DNA of 7,010 nt from Bryobacterales bacterium. Its GTDB lineage: Bacteria > Acidobacteriota > Terriglobia > Bryobacterales > Bryobacteraceae. The stretch spans positions 1-7,010 of the forward strand of contig PLRZ01000251.1 in assembly GCA_003164075.1 (NCBI GenBank), given 5' to 3'. Below are positions 4,186 through 7,010 of the stretch, in pieces. Each line of letters starts with the position of its first letter. Position 1 is the stretch's first letter. Below the pieces are notes generated by a model. The model made no database searches. It was not told where the DNA came from and saw only the letters and a list, made by a program, of their open reading frames with translations. Both the position numbers and the translations under genes were made by a program.

Positions 4186-7010
4186 ATGAATCCCTCCCGG
4201 ATATTCATTGAGCGGCCGGTGGCCACTTCGATGCTGATGGTGGGCATCCTGCTGGCAGGCGCCGTGGGTTATACCCAGCTACCCGTCTCGGCGTTGCCCG
4301 AGGTGGATTATCCCATCATTCAAATCACTACGTTCTATCCCGGCGCCAGCCCGGACGTGATGGCGTCTTCGGTGACCGCCCCGCTCGAACGTCAATTCGG
4401 GCAGGTGCCCGGGCTTCAGCAGATGACCTCCACCAGTTCCGACGGGAGTTCGGTGATCACCCTGCAATTCAGCCTCAGTTTGAGTATCGACGTGGCCGAA
4501 CAGGAAGTGCAGCAGTCGATCAATGCCTCGGGCACGTATCTCCCGGTGGACCTCCCTGCCCCTCCCATCTACAGCAAGACGAATCCGGCCGACACACCCA
4601 TCCTGACGCTTGCCCTGACCTCCACGGAGCTTCCACTATCGAAAGTGGAGGATCTTGCCGACACAAGGCTGGCGCCGAAGATGTCGCAGTTGCCGGGGGT
4701 CGGTCTGGTCAGCATCAGCGGCGGGCAGAAGCCGGCGGTCAGGATTCAGGCGAATCCCACGGCGATGGCCTCGTACGGGCTCAATCTTGAGGATCTGCGC
4801 ACGGCTATCGTGGCCGCCAATGTCAACCAGGCGAAAGGGAACTTCGACGGAGCGCTGCAGGGTTACCAGATTGGAGCCAACGACCAGTTGCTCTCGAGCG
4901 CCGATTACGCGCCGCTCATCATCGCCTACAAGAACGGCGCCCCCATCCAATTGACCGAAGTCGCCGCAATCCTCGACGACACCGAGAACGTGCGGCAAGC
5001 CGCCTGGATGAACCAGACGCCCTCGGTCATCTTGAATATTCAACGGCAACCCGGCGCGAATATCATCTCGGTAGTCGATCGGATCAAACAACTGTTGCCT
5101 CAACTGACATCGTCGCTACCCGCCTCGATTCACGTGAGCATCCTGACCGACAGGACCACCACCATTCGGGCCTCCGTGAGCGACGTGCAGTTCGAGTTGG
5201 GGCTGACGGTGGCGCTGGTAGTGATGGTGATGTTCCTCTTCCTGCGCAACATTGCCGCCACCATCATCCCCGGTATCGCCGTTCCACTGTCACTCGTCGC
5301 CACGTTCGGAGTAATGTATCTGCTCGGATACAGTTTGAACAACCTGACGTTGATGGCCTTGACGATTTCCACGGGCTTTGTGGTGGACGACGCCATCGTC
5401 ATGATCGAGAACATCACCCGCTACATCGAAGCGGGCGATGCTCCCCTGGAAGCCGCGCTCAAAGGCTCCGCGCAAATCGGCTTTACGATCGTCTCGTTGA
5501 CCGTCTCCCTGATTGCCGTTCTCATCCCTTTGTTATTCATGAGCGACATCGTGGGCCGCCTGTTTCGCGAATTTGCGGTTACGCTGAGCGTGACCATCCT
5601 GGCCTCCGCCGTGGTTTCGCTCACCCTGACTCCGATGATGTGCTCCAAGCTGCTGAAGCACAAGTCCGAGGCCAACCAGGGACGCTTCTACCGGGTCTCC
5701 GAGGACGCGTTCAATTCGATCATCGCCTTCTACGGCAGGACGCTCAAGTGGGTGCTTGGCTGGCAACTCGCGACGCTGATGGTGGCGGCCGCGACTCTCG
5801 GTTTCACGATCTTCCTGTTCTTCGTGATCCCCAAAGGATTCTTCCCCATTCAAGATACGGGCGTCATTCAGGGGGTCTCGGAAGCGGCCCAGTCGGTGTC
5901 CTTTCCGGAAATGTCCCGGCAGCAGCAGCAGTTGACCAAGGTCATTCTCGCAGATCCGGCCGTCGATAATCTGTCCTCCTTCATCGGGGTCGACGGGACC
6001 AATACAACCTTGAATAGCGGACGCATTCTCATCAACTTGAAACCGGTCGCCGTGCGCAAGATCAGCGCCAGCGACGTGATTCGCCGCCTGCAGCCGGAAC
6101 TGGCGCAGGTGCCTGGCATCACGTTGTACATGCAGCCGGTACAGGATCTCTCGGTGGAAGACGTGGTGAGCCGCACGCAATTCCAGTACACCCTGGAAGA
6201 TCCTAACGTCGATGAGTTGAATACCTACGCGCCGCAGATGCTCGCCAGGATGCAGAAGCTGCCGCAATTGAGCGACGTGGCGAGCGATCAACAAACCCTC
6301 GGGTTGGGGGCGAAACTGGTCTTCGACCGGAAAACGGCGTCGCGTCTGGGAATCTCCACTTCGGCGATCGACCAAACGCTATATGACGCCTACGGACAGC
6401 GGGAAGTGTCGACCATGTTTACGCAATTGAACCAATATCACGTGGTGCTGGAAGTGAAACCCGGATTCGGCAAGAACCCTGCCGGCCTCGACAGTTTATT
6501 CATCCAGGCCGCCGCGGTAATCCCCAACGCCCCTTCGATTCAATCCACCTCGGCATTCCCGAATACCGGCCAGATCCCGTTCAGCGCCTTTTCCCACGTG
6601 GAGACCACAACGGTTCCCATCACGGTGAACCATCAGGGACAGTTTCCCGTGGTTACGCTCTCTTTCAACCTGGCGCCGAATGCATCCTTGGGTGACGCCG
6701 TCAAAGCCGTGAACCAGGTGAAAGCCGAAATGGGCATGCCGTCGAGCGTACAGGCGGCTTATCAAGGCACGGCCCAGGCCTTCCAGACGTCGTTGGCCAA
6801 CGAGCCGGTATTGATTACCGCGGCCCTGATTACGGTCTATCTCGTCCTGGGCATCCTCTATGAAAGCTATATTCACCCGTTGACGATTCTTTCCGCGTTG
6901 CCCTCGGCCGGCGTCGGCGCGTTGCTCGCCCTCATCCTGTTCAAAAACGATTTCAGCGTGATTGCCTTAATCGGCATCGTTCTGTTGATCGGGATCGTGA
7001 AGAAGAACGC
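4186..7010 (+). CDS. RND efflux permease, HAE1 family, MdtB/MdtC-like; cut by the right edge
   Basis: This is the proton-driven inner-membrane pump subunit; it works as a trimer. 941 codons plus two bases are visible, of about 1,030 usual. Order: TM1 (about 12-30), PN1 porter region beginning LPVSALPEVDYP (32-43) with YPGASPDVMASSVTAPLERQ, TM2-TM6 (from about 334), TM7 (about 526-545) followed by GFFPIQDTG, the second porter region, TM8 (about 874-893), TM9, and most of TM10 to the edge. Proton-relay residues are present: D401-D402 in TM4 (GFVVDDAIVMIEN) and a Lys in TM10 (IGIVKKNA, second Lys at 940) matching AcrB K940. The start MNPSRIFIERPVATSML and the IGIVKKNA motif fit MdtB/MdtC better than AcrB; the two paralogues cannot be told apart here. 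It starts 6 bases after the channel gene stop with only a weak upstream purine run, suggesting coupled translation. No internal stop or frameshift is seen. Whether a second permease follows, as in mdtABC, lies outside the window. Confidence 0.96.
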   Translation, partial: MNPSRIFIERPVATSMLMVGILLAGAVGYTQLPVSALPEVDYPIIQITTFYPGASPDVMASSVTAPLERQFGQVPGLQQMTSTSSDGSSVITLQFSLSLSIDVAEQEVQQSINASGTYLPVDLPAPPIYSKTNPADTPILTLALTSTELPLSKVEDLADTRLAPKMSQLPGVGLVSISGGQKPAVRIQANPTAMASYGLNLEDLRTAIVAANVNQAKGNFDGALQGYQIGANDQLLSSADYAPLIIAYKNGAPIQLTEVAAILDDTENVRQAAWMNQTPSVILNIQRQPGANIISVVDRIKQLLPQLTSSLPASIHVSILTDRTTTIRASVSDVQFELGLTVALVVMVMFLFLRNIAATIIPGIAVPLSLVATFGVMYLLGYSLNNLTLMALTISTGFVVDDAIVMIENITRYIEAGDAPLEAALKGSAQIGFTIVSLTVSLIAVLIPLLFMSDIVGRLFREFAVTLSVTILASAVVSLTLTPMMCSKLLKHKSEANQGRFYRVSEDAFNSIIAFYGRTLKWVLGWQLATLMVAAATLGFTIFLFFVIPKGFFPIQDTGVIQGVSEAAQSVSFPEMSRQQQQLTKVILADPAVDNLSSFIGVDGTNTTLNSGRILINLKPVAVRKISASDVIRRLQPELAQVPGITLYMQPVQDLSVEDVVSRTQFQYTLEDPNVDELNTYAPQMLARMQKLPQLSDVASDQQTLGLGAKLVFDRKTASRLGISTSAIDQTLYDAYGQREVSTMFTQLNQYHVVLEVKPGFGKNPAGLDSLFIQAAAVIPNAPSIQSTSAFPNTGQIPFSAFSHVETTTVPITVNHQGQFPVVTLSFNLAPNASLGDAVKAVNQVKAEMGMPSSVQAAYQGTAQAFQTSLANEPVLITAALITVYLVLGILYESYIHPLTILSALPSAGVGALLALILFKNDFSVIALIGIVLLIGIVKKN

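Noticed and set aside
5533..6375. A 280-codon open frame on the minus strand inside the permease gene
   Set aside because: It is antisense to an intact, motif-rich RND permease. Its composition (Arg/His/Gln/Asp-rich) is typical of a reverse-frame shadow.

Overview
The window comes from a GC-rich (about 60% by eye) Gram-negative bacterium. The evidence for a Gram-negative is a complete outer-membrane efflux lipoprotein next to an RND-type inner-membrane pump. An acidobacterium-like soil organism is possible, but nothing here fixes the taxon. No rRNA, tRNA, CRISPR array, transposase or phage gene is visible.

Layout. (1) Positions 1-690, minus strand: the N-terminal part of an Xfp-family phosphoketolase (xylulose-5-P/fructose-6-P phosphoketolase) running off the left edge. 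Its frame carries an in-frame amber codon at 100-102, exactly where the family has the Glu of its GDGEAETGP motif. Family-like sequence resumes in the same frame after the stop and continues to the edge. It is therefore either a recent single-base nonsense mutation or a sequencing error. (2) Positions 691-1356: the spacer between the two divergent units. It holds one doubtful small minus-strand ORF (687-998) that overlaps the phosphoketolase start as ATGA. It also holds a non-coding part with a 10-bp perfect inverted repeat (1107-1116 and 1215-1224) that could be regulatory. No regulator gene is visible. (3) Positions 1357-7010, plus strand: a tightly packed tripartite efflux operon in the order MdtA-like periplasmic adaptor, NodT-type outer-membrane factor, MdtB/MdtC-type RND permease. 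The permease is cut by the right edge at codon 941, inside TM10.

How the genes work together. The permease uses the proton gradient to capture substrates from the periplasm and outer leaflet. The adaptor bridges it to the outer-membrane channel, giving one continuous export route out of the cell. The junctions (TAGATG with no gap, then a 6-base gap) imply one transcript with coupled translation. The phosphoketolase belongs to central carbon metabolism (acetyl-phosphate formation) and has no evident functional link to the pump.

I see no convincing undescribed system here. The points most worth a second look are the amber codon in the phosphoketolase, the inverted repeat upstream of the pump, and the adaptor tip motif with Pro in place of the usual Ser.
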